Source: an uncultured Erwinia sp.
GTDB lineage: Bacteria > Pseudomonadota > Gammaproteobacteria > Enterobacterales > Enterobacteriaceae
Assembly (NCBI GenBank): GCA_946221915.1
Contig: CAMIKG010000001.1
Location: forward strand, 1 to 64,000
Length of the DNA stretch: 64,000 nt
Direction: 5' to 3'
Every line of letters begins with the position of its first letter. Positions within the stretch are counted from its first letter, which is position 1. The notes beneath the pieces were generated by a model. That model was not told the origin of the DNA. It made no database searches and saw only the letters and a list, made by a program, of their open reading frames with translations. Below, piece by piece: positions 36,185 through 44,400 of this stretch. Made by a program: the position numbers and the translations under genes.

Positions 36185-36883
36185 ATGCTGGAAGATTTGA
36201 AACAACAGGTGCTGGAAGCGAATCTGGCGCTGCCGCGTCATGGTCTGGTGACGTTTACCTGGGGGAATGTCAGCGCAATCGATCGCCATTCAGGATTGCT
36301 GGTGATCAAGCCTTCCGGGGTTAGCTACGAGCAGATGCAGGCAGAAGATATGGTGGTGGTGGATCTGGCCAGCGGTGAGGTGGTGGAAGGCAATAAACGT
36401 CCGTCTTCAGATACTGCCACTCATCGTGCGTTGTATCTGGCCTGGCCGGAGATTGGTGGCATCGTCCACACCCATTCACGTCATGCCACCATCTGGGCGC
36501 AGGCTGGCCGTTCCATTCCCGCATGGGGCACCACTCATGCCGATGATTTCTACGGCGATATCCCCTGTACACGCCTGATGCGCGACGATGAAATTGTCCG
36601 GGATTATGAGTGGAATACCGGGCAGGTGATTATTGAAACCCTGAGTGAGCACAACATCAATCCGCTGTCGATCCCGGCGGCGCTGGTCAACTCCCACGGT
36701 CCGTTTGCCTGGGGCAAGGATGCACAGGAGGCAGTGTATAAAGCGGTGGTGCTGGAAGAGGTGGCGTATATGGGATTGTATAGTCAACACCTTACTCCGG
36801 ATTTGCCTCAGATGCAGAAAGCACTGCTGGATACCCACTATTTGCGCAAGCATGGCGCCAATGCATGGTACGGCCAGAAGTAA
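36185..36883 (+). CDS. araD: L-ribulose-5-phosphate 4-epimerase (AraD/SgbE/UlaF family)
   Basis: Class II aldolase-fold, zinc-dependent enzyme converting L-ribulose 5-phosphate to D-xylulose 5-phosphate. The 232 residues contain the metal ligands in IVHTHSRHATIWAQ and the NSHGPFAWGK segment. The start at 36185 yields MLEDLKQQVLEANLALP as in AraD; an ATG 18 bases earlier is possible. Sequence features are intermediate between AraD, SgbE and UlaF, and neither araBA nor ula genes are nearby, so the pathway it serves (arabinose, ascorbate or xylulose) is open. Confidence 0.88.
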   Translation: MLEDLKQQVLEANLALPRHGLVTFTWGNVSAIDRHSGLLVIKPSGVSYEQMQAEDMVVVDLASGEVVEGNKRPSSDTATHRALYLAWPEIGGIVHTHSRHATIWAQAGRSIPAWGTTHADDFYGDIPCTRLMRDDEIVRDYEWNTGQVIIETLSEHNINPLSIPAALVNSHGPFAWGKDAQEAVYKAVVLEEVAYMGLYSQHLTPDLPQMQKALLDTHYLRKHGANAWYGQK

Positions 36884-36910
36884 CACGACATCTGTTCTCA
36901 GCTTTTCCAG

Positions 36911-36940
36911 GGCGGCGCTTGTGCCGCCTTTTCTGTTTTT
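36911..36940 (+). terminator. Terminator after the epimerase gene
   Basis: Stem ggcggc / gccgcc with a 6-base loop followed by TTTTCTGTTTTT, 27 bases after the stop codon. It shows that the epimerase and kdgT are separate transcripts. Confidence 0.85.
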
Positions 36941-37003
36941 GTTGCAGGCAAAGCCGCCAGATACCCTGATTAGATCAATTAAATGAAATAATTTTCCTTT
37001 AAA

Positions 37004-37022
37004 AATAAAACGTCGTTTCAAA
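37004..37022 (+). promoter_or_regulatory. KdgR-like operator upstream of kdgT
   Basis: AATAAAACGTCGTTTCAAA contains the perfect palindrome AAACG-T-CGTTT and resembles KdgR operators that control pectin-catabolism genes in enterobacteria. It lies about 108 bases before kdgT. The match is by eye. Confidence 0.55.
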
Positions 37023-37129
37023 AAGATCGTTGGAATCACATTTCCGGCTAAATTTTCACGCTATGTTGCAGCCACTTGCCCGGCGGGCAAACGCAAACAC
37101 TTTTTCTCCCTTTGCAGGTGAAACTCAAC

Positions 37130-38113
37130 ATGCATATCAAAAGAGCAATAGACAAAATCCCCGGCGGAATGATGCTGGTTCCGCTATTCATTGGCGCCGT
37201 TATGCATACTTTTGCCCCTGATTCCGGAAAATACTTTGGATCATTTACCAACGGACTGATGACCGGGACAGTGCCAATTCTGGCGGTATGGTTTTTCTGT
37301 ATGGGGGCATCCATTAAACTGAGTGCAACCGGCACCGTATTGCGTAAATCGGGCACGCTGGTGGTGACCAAAATTGCGGTGGCCTGGGTCGTGGCGGCAA
37401 TTGCGTCACGGGTGGTGCCGGAAAATGGTTTTGAAGTCGGTATGCTGGCGGGGCTGTCGACACTAGCGCTGGTGGCAGCGATGGATATGACCAACGGCGG
37501 TCTCTACGCATCGATCATGCAGCAGTATGGCACGAAGGAAGAGGCGGGCGCGTTTGTGCTGATGTCGCTGGAATCCGGCCCGCTGATGACCATGGTGATT
37601 CTGGGGACGGCAGGTATTGCCTCGTTTGAACCGCATGTTTTTGTCGGTGCGGTGCTGCCCTTCCTGGTCGGCTTTACGCTGGGCAACCTCGACCCGGAAT
37701 TGCGCGAGTTCTTCAGTAAAGCAGTACAAACCCTGATCCCGTTCTTCGCTTTCGCTCTTGGCAACACCATTAATCTGGCGGTTATCGCCCAGACCGGTCT
37801 GCTGGGCATTATGCTGGGGATCTCGGTGATTGTGGTGACCGGTATTCCATTAATTATTGCTGACCGTCTTATTGGCGGTGGCGACGGCACGGCAGGAATC
37901 GCCGCCTCAAGTTCAGCGGGCGCGGCGGTGGCGACACCGGTGCTGATCGCCGAGATGGTTCCGCAATTTAAGCCGGTTGCACCGGCCGCGACGGCACTGG
38001 TGGCGACGTCAGTGATTGTCACCTCGATTCTGGTGCCAATTCTTACCGCGATATACTCGAAACGTGTTAAAGCGGCTAAAGCTTCTGCACAGCAGACCGC
38101 GGCGATAAAATAA
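37130..38113 (+). CDS. kdgT: 2-keto-3-deoxygluconate permease
   Basis: Proton symporter for 2-keto-3-deoxygluconate, a product of pectin and uronate breakdown. The 327 residues (same as E. coli) start MHIKRAIDKIPGGMMLVP and contain about ten hydrophobic segments, with the conserved DMTNGGLYASIMQQYG and SSSAGAAVATPVLIAE. The start at 37130 was chosen over an upstream in-frame ATG for family fit. Expected to feed KdgK/KdgA encoded elsewhere. Confidence 0.96.
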   Translation: MHIKRAIDKIPGGMMLVPLFIGAVMHTFAPDSGKYFGSFTNGLMTGTVPILAVWFFCMGASIKLSATGTVLRKSGTLVVTKIAVAWVVAAIASRVVPENGFEVGMLAGLSTLALVAAMDMTNGGLYASIMQQYGTKEEAGAFVLMSLESGPLMTMVILGTAGIASFEPHVFVGAVLPFLVGFTLGNLDPELREFFSKAVQTLIPFFAFALGNTINLAVIAQTGLLGIMLGISVIVVTGIPLIIADRLIGGGDGTAGIAASSSAGAAVATPVLIAEMVPQFKPVAPAATALVATSVIVTSILVPILTAIYSKRVKAAKASAQQTAAIK

Positions 38114-38128
38114 CGCCACTCCAGCCTC

Positions 38129-38148
38129 TCCCGGCCGCAAGGCCGGGA
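38129..38148 (+). terminator. Hairpin after kdgT
   Basis: An 8-bp stem (tcccggcc / ggccggga) with a gcaa tetraloop, 16 bases after kdgT. The T-rich part begins only about 12 bases later, so termination may be inefficient. Confidence 0.55.
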
Positions 38149-38256
38149 TGAGAAAGGGATTTTATCTTAAATCCTCTCCTCCTGTGCGCAGTGAGGTCTG
38201 ACTCTGGATTACGCTAAAGATGCGTATAACGCATCTTATAATCAAGGGGTTAGATC

Positions 38257-39123
38257 ATGAGCGTAATCAATCAGGCGACATGCCGTCTCTTTACCGAAAC
38301 CGGAACCACCAGCCAGCTGGCTGCCTACTATGAGGAAGATCGTCGTACCATGTGGATGCTGTTGCGGGCCGAACCACGCCCCTGCTTCAACCATGCATTA
38401 ATAGAAGAAATTATGAATCTGAGTTATGCCGCGCAGCGCAGTGGGTTACCGATCGATTTCTGGGTGACCGGCTCGCTGGTTCCCTCGATGTTTAATACCG
38501 GTGGCGATCTCAGTTTCTTCGTCGATGCGATTAAAAATGGTCGGCGTGAAACATTGCGCTCTTATGCCCGCGCCTGCGTTGACTGTATCCATGCGGCGGC
38601 GCGTGGCTTTGATACCGGCGCGGTAACCATGGCGATGATTGAGGGCAGTGCGCTGGGGGGCGGCTTCGAGGCGGCGCTGGCGCATCACTTTATCCTCGCG
38701 CAGAACACGGCGCGCATGGGGTTCCCGGAAATCGCGTTCAACCTGTTTCCGGGCATGGGCGGCTACTCCCTGGTGGCGCGCCGTGCCGGGATGAAGCTGG
38801 CGGAGGAGTTGATCTGTGAAGGGGAGTCGCATACCGCAGAGTGGTTTGAACAGCGCGGGCTGGTGGATCGCCTGTTTCAGCCGGGCGACGGCTATCGCAC
38901 CACCCGCACGCTAATCGATACGCTGAAGCCGAAACTGAACGGCGTCAGGGCGATGTTAAAGGCGCGGCAGCGGGTATTACAGCTGACGCGCGCAGAGCTG
39001 ATGGATATCACCGAGGACTGGGTCGATTTTGCCTTCACGCTGGAAGCGAAAGACCTCGCGTATATGGAACGTCTGGTGCAGTTGCAGAATCGCCACAGCG
39101 CGCAGTTGCGTAAAGCCAGCTAA
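38257..39123 (+). CDS. rpfF: RpfF, cis-2-unsaturated fatty acid (DSF-family) signal synthase
   Basis: Crotonase-superfamily enzyme that makes diffusible signal factor from acyl-ACP by dehydration and thioester hydrolysis. The 288 residues keep the two catalytic glutamates, Glu138 in GSALGGGFEAALA and Glu158 in GFPEIAFNLFPGMGGYS, with the same 20-residue spacing as the Xanthomonas enzyme; ordinary enoyl-CoA hydratases lack RpfF's overall pattern. Its TAA directly abuts the stop codon of the convergent rpfR. In Cronobacter and Burkholderia RpfF makes BDSF; the product here is inferred. Confidence 0.93.
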   Translation: MSVINQATCRLFTETGTTSQLAAYYEEDRRTMWMLLRAEPRPCFNHALIEEIMNLSYAAQRSGLPIDFWVTGSLVPSMFNTGGDLSFFVDAIKNGRRETLRSYARACVDCIHAAARGFDTGAVTMAMIEGSALGGGFEAALAHHFILAQNTARMGFPEIAFNLFPGMGGYSLVARRAGMKLAEELICEGESHTAEWFEQRGLVDRLFQPGDGYRTTRTLIDTLKPKLNGVRAMLKARQRVLQLTRAELMDITEDWVDFAFTLEAKDLAYMERLVQLQNRHSAQLRKAS

Positions 39124-41109
39124 CTAGTTTTTAACCTTGTAATTCGCCAGCCAGTGCTCGAACTCATCGACGGGCATTGGTCTGGCATAATAGTAGCCCT
39201 GGATAATATCCACGCCATTCTCCTTGACGAACTGCTGTTCCTCACGGGTTTCGATCCCCTCAGCAATCACCTGCAAGTCAAGCGCCCGGGCGACGGCGAC
39301 AATCGCGCGCACCAGCGACTGCGACACCTGCTGGCTGTTGACATTGCGTACAAAACTCTGATCGAGCTTAATCGCGTTGATTGGCACGCGCGCCAGCTGT
39401 GACAGCGAGGAGTAACCAGTGCCGAAATCATCAAGATGCACTTCCGCGCCTAATTGCTGGAACTGCTTCATCAGCGCCAGCGCCTGCTGCTCGTTATCGA
39501 TCAAACAGCTTTCCGTCAGTTCGATGTCGATTGGGCAGCTCTCCATGCCGCTCTGCTGCAGCGCCTGTTTCAGATCGCTGTAGACGCTCTGGTCGATGAG
39601 CTGACGCGCGGAGACATTCACCGCCACGCGCAGCGTGATGCCCTTGTTGCGCCAACTGATGATTTGCTCCAGCACCGACAGCATCACCCAGCGTCCCAGC
39701 GGCACAATCAGCCCGGACTCTTCTGCATAAGCGATGAAGTCCTGTGGTGGCACCAGCCCACGCTCTGGCGACTGCCAGCGCACCAGCGCTTCAGCACTGG
39801 TGACGTTGCCGTCGCGGTTGATTTTTGGCTGGTAGTGGATCACCAGTTGCTGCTGCTCCAGCGCCTTACGCAAATTGGTATCCAGCCACAAATATTCAAA
39901 TACCCGCTGATTCATCTCGGCGCTGAAAATGCACAACTTGCCGCGCCCGGACTCTTTAGCGGTATACATGGCGGTATCCGCGTTGCGGATCAGCGATTCG
40001 CGATCGTCCCCGTGATGGGGCGCGATGGCAATGCCGATGGAGCAGCCAGAGTAGACTTCAATCAGGCCGATACGGAAGGGAGATTTCAGACGGTCAAGAA
40101 TACGTGCAGACATCGCTTCCAGCGCCACCTGGCTGGTATTCTGCGCCAGAATAATAAACTCATCACCGCCAAGACGCGCCAGCGTTTGTTCACTGTCAAG
40201 ACAGCTCAGGATCGCCAGCGAAACCGCCTGCAGCAGCTGATCGCCGAACATATGCCCGTAGGCATCATTCACCTTTTTAAAATTATCGAGGTCGAGATAC
40301 ACCACGCCTGTCTGGCTTTCGCCGCGCTGCTCCAGCGCTTCACTAATCAGCTGGTTAATCGCATTGCGATTCGGCAGGCCAGTGATGGTATCTGTATTGG
40401 CCAGCACCCGCAGACGCTCCTGCGCGCGCCGCTCTTCGGTAATATCAGTACCGGAGCAAATCAGGTAGATTTCGTTTTTGCCACTGCCGCTGTGCACAAA
40501 CTTATTGCGGAACAAAAACAGCCGCTGTCCTTTTTGCGTTTTCACCCAGCGCTCCACTTCGTAGGCGCTGCCGCTGCGGAAAAATCCACTGATATTACGC
40601 CGTGATGCGGTCGCTTCTTCTTTGCTCATAAACAGCTGGAAGACGTTGCGGCCAATCACCTCCTGCTCTTTCAGGCCGGTGTACTCCTCACTGAGACGGT
40701 TAAAGCGCTGAATATGACCATGCTGATCGAGGATCACAATCACCGAATTGGCCTCTGACACCACCTGTTCGGCAAAAGAGAGTCCATGGGTCAGATCGCG
40801 GGCGACCGATGACGTATCCCCCCAGGCTGAGGCGGTGCCCGCCCAGGTGGCCTGGTTCACTTTACGACCCACCAGATGCAGCGCTACGGTGATCCCCTGC
40901 AGGGCAATGCTTAGATTGATGCTGGAGGTAATCACCGTCATATCGCGGATCAGGCTGGCCTGCAAAGGCGTCAGGGGAACGGCCAGATTAATCTCCGCTT
41001 TCTCGTCTTCGGCGAACTTAAGCGCATCACTATCAGCAGAGAGATGCCAGTGAGGGCTGGCGGTGCCAAACAGGGTGTAAAGCAGCGCTTGCCCTTGATC
41101 ATCGGTCAT
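39124..41109 (-). CDS. rpfR: RpfR (PdeR/YciR), DSF receptor with PAS-GGDEF-EAL domains
   Basis: Cytosolic c-di-GMP enzyme of 661 residues. The N-terminal ~100 residues correspond to the RpfF-interaction domain of RpfR; a PAS domain (about 115-225) is expected to bind the DSF signal; GGDEF (intact motif at 314-318) and EAL (intact E440-A-L) follow. In the known system signal binding stimulates phosphodiesterase activity. It is the positional counterpart of E. coli pdeR (yciR), which lies next to rnb and lacks an adjacent rpfF. Both catalytic motifs look intact. Confidence 0.94.
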   Translation of the reverse strand: MTDDQGQALLYTLFGTASPHWHLSADSDALKFAEDEKAEINLAVPLTPLQASLIRDMTVITSSINLSIALQGITVALHLVGRKVNQATWAGTASAWGDTSSVARDLTHGLSFAEQVVSEANSVIVILDQHGHIQRFNRLSEEYTGLKEQEVIGRNVFQLFMSKEEATASRRNISGFFRSGSAYEVERWVKTQKGQRLFLFRNKFVHSGSGKNEIYLICSGTDITEERRAQERLRVLANTDTITGLPNRNAINQLISEALEQRGESQTGVVYLDLDNFKKVNDAYGHMFGDQLLQAVSLAILSCLDSEQTLARLGGDEFIILAQNTSQVALEAMSARILDRLKSPFRIGLIEVYSGCSIGIAIAPHHGDDRESLIRNADTAMYTAKESGRGKLCIFSAEMNQRVFEYLWLDTNLRKALEQQQLVIHYQPKINRDGNVTSAEALVRWQSPERGLVPPQDFIAYAEESGLIVPLGRWVMLSVLEQIISWRNKGITLRVAVNVSARQLIDQSVYSDLKQALQQSGMESCPIDIELTESCLIDNEQQALALMKQFQQLGAEVHLDDFGTGYSSLSQLARVPINAIKLDQSFVRNVNSQQVSQSLVRAIVAVARALDLQVIAEGIETREEQQFVKENGVDIIQGYYYARPMPVDEFEHWLANYKVKN

Positions 41110-41401
41110 TCACAATCTCCTCAGGAGAATCGCTTGCAGGCGGTATCTTATTATTTTAGCAACACTATTCAGCAAGATGCAGAAAGCTTAGCCACAAAAG
41201 TAAGATATTTTCGTGCAGAATAATTTATCAGTATAAACATTAGCAACCCTCGCGCCTGCGCCGGGTGATGCGCTCACATTTTTGCGGGTATTCACTGCGG
41301 CGTTTTCTGTAAACAGAAGCCCGGCCAGCTTCTATGCTGTAGCGGTAGCAAGGGTTTTGCTGTGTATAAACGGATGTTTGACCTGATTTTCAAGGATGAA
41401 A
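41110..41401. other. Divergent upstream region of rpfR and the giant gene pair
   Basis: 292 bases holding the promoters of rpfR (minus) and the giant genes (plus). AT-rich near 41140-41240. No operator that I recognise; a c-di-GMP- or DSF-linked site could lie here but none can be named. Confidence 0.4.
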
Positions 41402-44400
41402 ATGTTGAATCCAGTGGATATAGCGTCTGGTGGCTCGCCGGCTCCGGGCTGCGCCGTCGCGGCGACGGAAAATGGCGATAATCACCCACAAACCTCTTCT
41501 CTGTTCCGTCGGCTGCAGCGCAGCGTGAACAGTGCGCTGCACTGTCTGTTACCGCAAAACGCGAACGCGCAGCTGGCCTGGATGCAGGCACTGCAGTCAG
41601 GGCTGACCGCTGCTCAGGATAGCACGGCCTTTATTATCGAGCTGCGTCAGCGGCTGCAACATCCTGACGCGCTGGCATTACTGGCTGAGCCTCCTGCATC
41701 TGTCACCGATATCGGACGCTGGCTGCCAGTGCCTGTACAGCCTCTGCTGAACGATCAGCAGAGCCATAATCTGATGGCGCTGGCGCTGAATTTACCGCCA
41801 CAAAAAATGGCGGGTCTCCGACACCAGACGCCTGCGCTGTATCAATTGCTGGTTGATGAAGTGAATAAACTGGCCGCACGCCAGCCGTCACCGGGCCTTC
41901 ATCTGCTGCTGCCGCAATTACTGCGCCTGCCTGTCATCAGCCAGGCGCTGCTGCGCATGCATCCCCTGCTGCCGGTGTGCCTGTGGGCCGCGCAGTTGCT
42001 GTGGCAGATTCAGCGCCGGGGATTGCTTAACGCGGCAGATGATGAGCTGAAACGCCTTCTGCACCAGCAATTGCTGATGCTTGATGCCAGCAATCCCGGG
42101 CTGGCGAACCTGCCGCTGACGCTAAGCGAACAGCAGCTTTGGCGCCAGTTAAATCAGTGGGTGGATCAACGGCTGTCACTGCTGGCTGGCGTGCAGGCGC
42201 CGTCAGAGCGTGGCGCCGTCAGCGCCGCCGCGCCCGGTGCGCCGCTGGTGGTACACGAGTTCTCCGGCTGGTGGCTAAACAGTGCGCTTAACCAGGCCGT
42301 CGCAACGGATACCGCACTGCTGGTAAAGATCCACTCCTGCTATGAATTGCTGCAACGGCAAACGCAAACCATCGACATTGCCGTCGGCTGTTTTGCCGAC
42401 AACGCTAATCGGTCGCACAGCGCAGCAGAGTGGCAGGGGATGCAGCTATTACGTTCACTGGTCATCGACGACAGCGACAATCTGTACGCGCGCTGGCAAC
42501 TGGAAAGCGGCGCTGAACCGCTGGTATTGCAGGGGCTGACTATTCCAGCGCAGGCGCGGCCGCTGATGCTCAGGCAACTGGCCGGGCCTGACGATCGCAT
42601 CACGCTGCTGAATGCAGGGGAAAGCCCGGCCGAGGCGTCGGGCGAAACGCTGGCGCGGTCGCTTGTAACATGGACACAGCAGCAACTGGGGGCATCGCCT
42701 GGCGGGGAGGTTCATTTGCAGGAGGTGAGAAGCGTCAGTAACCCGCCCGCGGCAGTGGCATGGGTAAGCAATCTGGTCGCAAGCGCACTGGTGTATGGGC
42801 AACACCTGCTCCCCGTTGCGAATGGCGGCGGCTGGCCGTTTGCTGCGGTTTCTGCAGAGCCATCACCGCCGTTACCTCCGGCAGCGGATAACCGCACTGA
42901 TGCTGTGCTGCGCTGTTCCGTTGAGGATTTTATTGACTCGCTGTGGTTTAAATATCCCGATCAATTAGCAAAGTATCCGGAAGTGATTGTTACGCAAACG
43001 CGTAATCGCGCACCGCGTGATAGCGAAGATCGGCAAATGCCGCTGGCGCAGGCGTTAACGATGATGGAGGAGACGGAAAATAATCATCCGGAATTATTGC
43101 TGAACTTTCATCCCGGCTGGCATAAAAACCTGGCGGACGATATCCATGACTTCCTGCGTGGAAAGATCCTTCCCCGCTATAACGCCAGTTTGCCAGTCAA
43201 CTGGAACAGTACAGAGAATCAACAGGCCGCCTGGCAGATTGGGGTGGGAGTGGGGCGTAAAAGTATCGACAATATGGTGGGAGTTATTCATGAGATTAAC
43301 TGCTCGGTATTAAGTGTTGAACGCTGGATTACCGATACCTTTCGTGCTCTGGTCACAGAGTACGGCGGCAACGCTGATGAGATCCGGCTGGATACCCCTG
43401 TGAGTATTTTCGTCACTATGCCTGCGTCTTATGGCAGACAGCATATTCCGATCAATCGTGGCCTGGATGGCACCCGGCAACATATATATAAGCACGGCGG
43501 CAAACCTTATACGCTAAAAGATATTTTTACCGACGAATATAAACGCGGCTCTATTCGCGCGGAAAGTTTAACGGTGATTTTTCCTGCAGGAGTCAATCAG
43601 TCATTACAACAGGCCATTTTGTCGATAAATTTACAGTCGCGTTATATTAATGAGCTGGATGCTGAGATGGCTAAGCCAGCAGTAAACAAGGGAATGCGCA
43701 ATCTTTTTCAAACGATTCTGAATAATACTCTGATGCGGCTGGAGAAAGACTATCAGACAAAAAATATTCCTGCTGATGTGGCCATGCTGCGCGCAGCGAT
43801 CAGGCAGGGTGAAGTTTATTTGTTAAACTGGTTTGGTTATACGCTGCATAACCTGGTATTTATTCAGACAGAAAATGGAGAAAATAAGAGAGGTATCATT
43901 CTCTCTTTATGGGATAGTGAACTGGTCTATTTTAAGGTCAATATTAATCTGCTATCTGCGATCTCATTAGATGAAGGGAAAAAAGCAGCAGCGTTACTGG
44001 CCTTGCTGGATAAAAGCCTGCCGATAGTGGGGCGTATTGAGGCGTATAATAAGGTGGGCATTTATGACAAAAAAATTATTATCAACACCTCTGAACGCTA
44101 TGAAATCGCCTGGCATGGTAAAGCTATTCTCAAAAAAACCAGGCAGCCAGCGGACGAAAGAAAATCGCTGCTGTCACTGATAAAGCCCTTGTCTGCTGAA
44201 AACGAGATGCTGAAGCATTTTATTGCGGCGCTGAAGAAGGATATGGGATATCTGGTGCTGACAGACGATGAACACGAGATTGATACCGCGATTGAAGTGC
44301 TTGATACCATTTGTATATTGTGGAATCTGTTCGCCATCTCGGCAGCACTCACCTCTGCTTCGGGAGGGACGGGCCTGGCAGCGAAGGTATTAGCAGGTGT

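Noticed and set aside
39454..40605. 383-codon open frame on the plus strand
   Set aside because: Antisense to the well-supported rpfR gene; composition is His/Gln/Leu-rich and it has no family resemblance.
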